6,851 nucleotides of DNA from Pseudomonadota bacterium (GTDB lineage Bacteria > Pseudomonadota > Alphaproteobacteria > Rhizobiales > Aestuariivirgaceae): the NCBI GenBank assembly GCA_016522385.1, contig JAEKFU010000450.1:1-6851 (forward strand), in the 5' to 3' direction. The position numbers were made by a program, and so were the translations under genes. The notes under the pieces are model-generated. The model was given only the letters and a program-made list of their open reading frames with translations, had not been told where the DNA came from and did no database searches. This document shows, piece after piece, positions 6,691-6,851 of the stretch (within the stretch, counting starts at the first letter, position 1; every line of letters starts with the position of its first letter).

Positions 6691-6851
6691 AGCTCGGTCG
6701 CATCACTGTCGATGTCACTCACGAAAAAGTCCATGCAGACGACTGTATTGATTGCGGGGAAGGCCGCGAGGGCCGCATAGACCGGTTTGATCGTTTCATC
6801 AATGTTGCCGATACGGAACTAGATCCCGTCATTCGCGACAAGCTCGTCGAA
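6691..6851 (+). pseudogene. 5'-truncated duplicate of the OsmC domain (right copy of direct repeat, runs off window)
   Basis: This stretch repeats 6308-6468 with one substitution. In the matching frame (codons from 6693) it encodes 53 codons equal to residues 334-386 of the upstream protein, with GAT for GAG at residue 366 (Glu to Asp, T6791). The frame has no stop up to the window edge. Upstream it meets an in-frame TGA at 6669-6671, and the seven codons between, GCG CAA GGA ACC TTA CGG AAG, contain no ATG, GTG or TTG start. It also lacks the whole hydrolase domain and the first catalytic cysteine region (Cys318). It is therefore best read as a gene fragment left by duplication, not a working gene. 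Whether it keeps the CPVHRTL end is outside the window. Confidence 0.8.

Noticed and set aside
6544..6851. Insertion sequence or CRISPR-like array as the source of the repeat
   Set aside because: There are only two copies, in direct orientation, made of osmC coding sequence. No transposase, terminal inverted repeats or regular spacers are visible.

Overview
The window looks like chromosomal DNA of an alphaproteobacterium, most likely in or near the Rhizobiales (Hyphomicrobiales). Three things suggest this: moderately high GC coding sequence, the compact ccmI-ccmE-ccmF-ccmH cluster (cycHJKL in rhizobia) with no ccmG between ccmF and ccmH, and a SoxB-type sarcosine oxidase subunit of the kind found in rhizobia. 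This placement is inferred from protein and gene-order recall, not from a database search.

Layout. Positions 1-1039 (minus strand) hold the first 346 codons of soxB, the beta subunit of heterotetrameric sarcosine oxidase; its 3' end lies outside the window. Positions 1040-1251 are a divergent intergenic region. It carries an 8-bp direct repeat with a 21-bp period and a short inverted repeat, both plausible regulator sites. Positions 1252-5284 (plus strand) hold a tightly packed cytochrome c maturation operon, ccmI, ccmE, ccmF and ccmH. Gaps are 13 nt, a 4-nt overlap and 4 nt. Positions 5311-6543 encode a 410-residue protein fusing an alpha/beta hydrolase to an OsmC-type thiol peroxidase domain. 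It starts 26 nt after ccmH and may share its transcript. Positions 6544-6690 are non-coding, with weak stem-loops. Positions 6691-6851 are a second, nearly identical copy of an internal part of the OsmC domain, running off the window end.

How the genes work together. CcmE is the periplasmic haem chaperone that binds haem covalently through a His. CcmF, CcmH and CcmI form the haem ligation complex, which holds reduced apocytochrome c and attaches the haem. All key residues are present: the HDENY motif in CcmE, the WWD segment and four histidines in CcmF, and the CxxC in CcmH. The hydrolase-OsmC protein has intact catalytic residues in both halves. Its link to cytochrome biogenesis is only positional.

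The main oddity is the 161-bp direct repeat of osmC sequence (160/161 identical, offset 383 bp). The second copy has no start codon and looks like one arm of a recent tandem duplication, or an assembly artefact. I saw no CRISPR array, tRNA, rRNA, insertion sequence or clearly new system. Most of the window is ordinary core metabolism.
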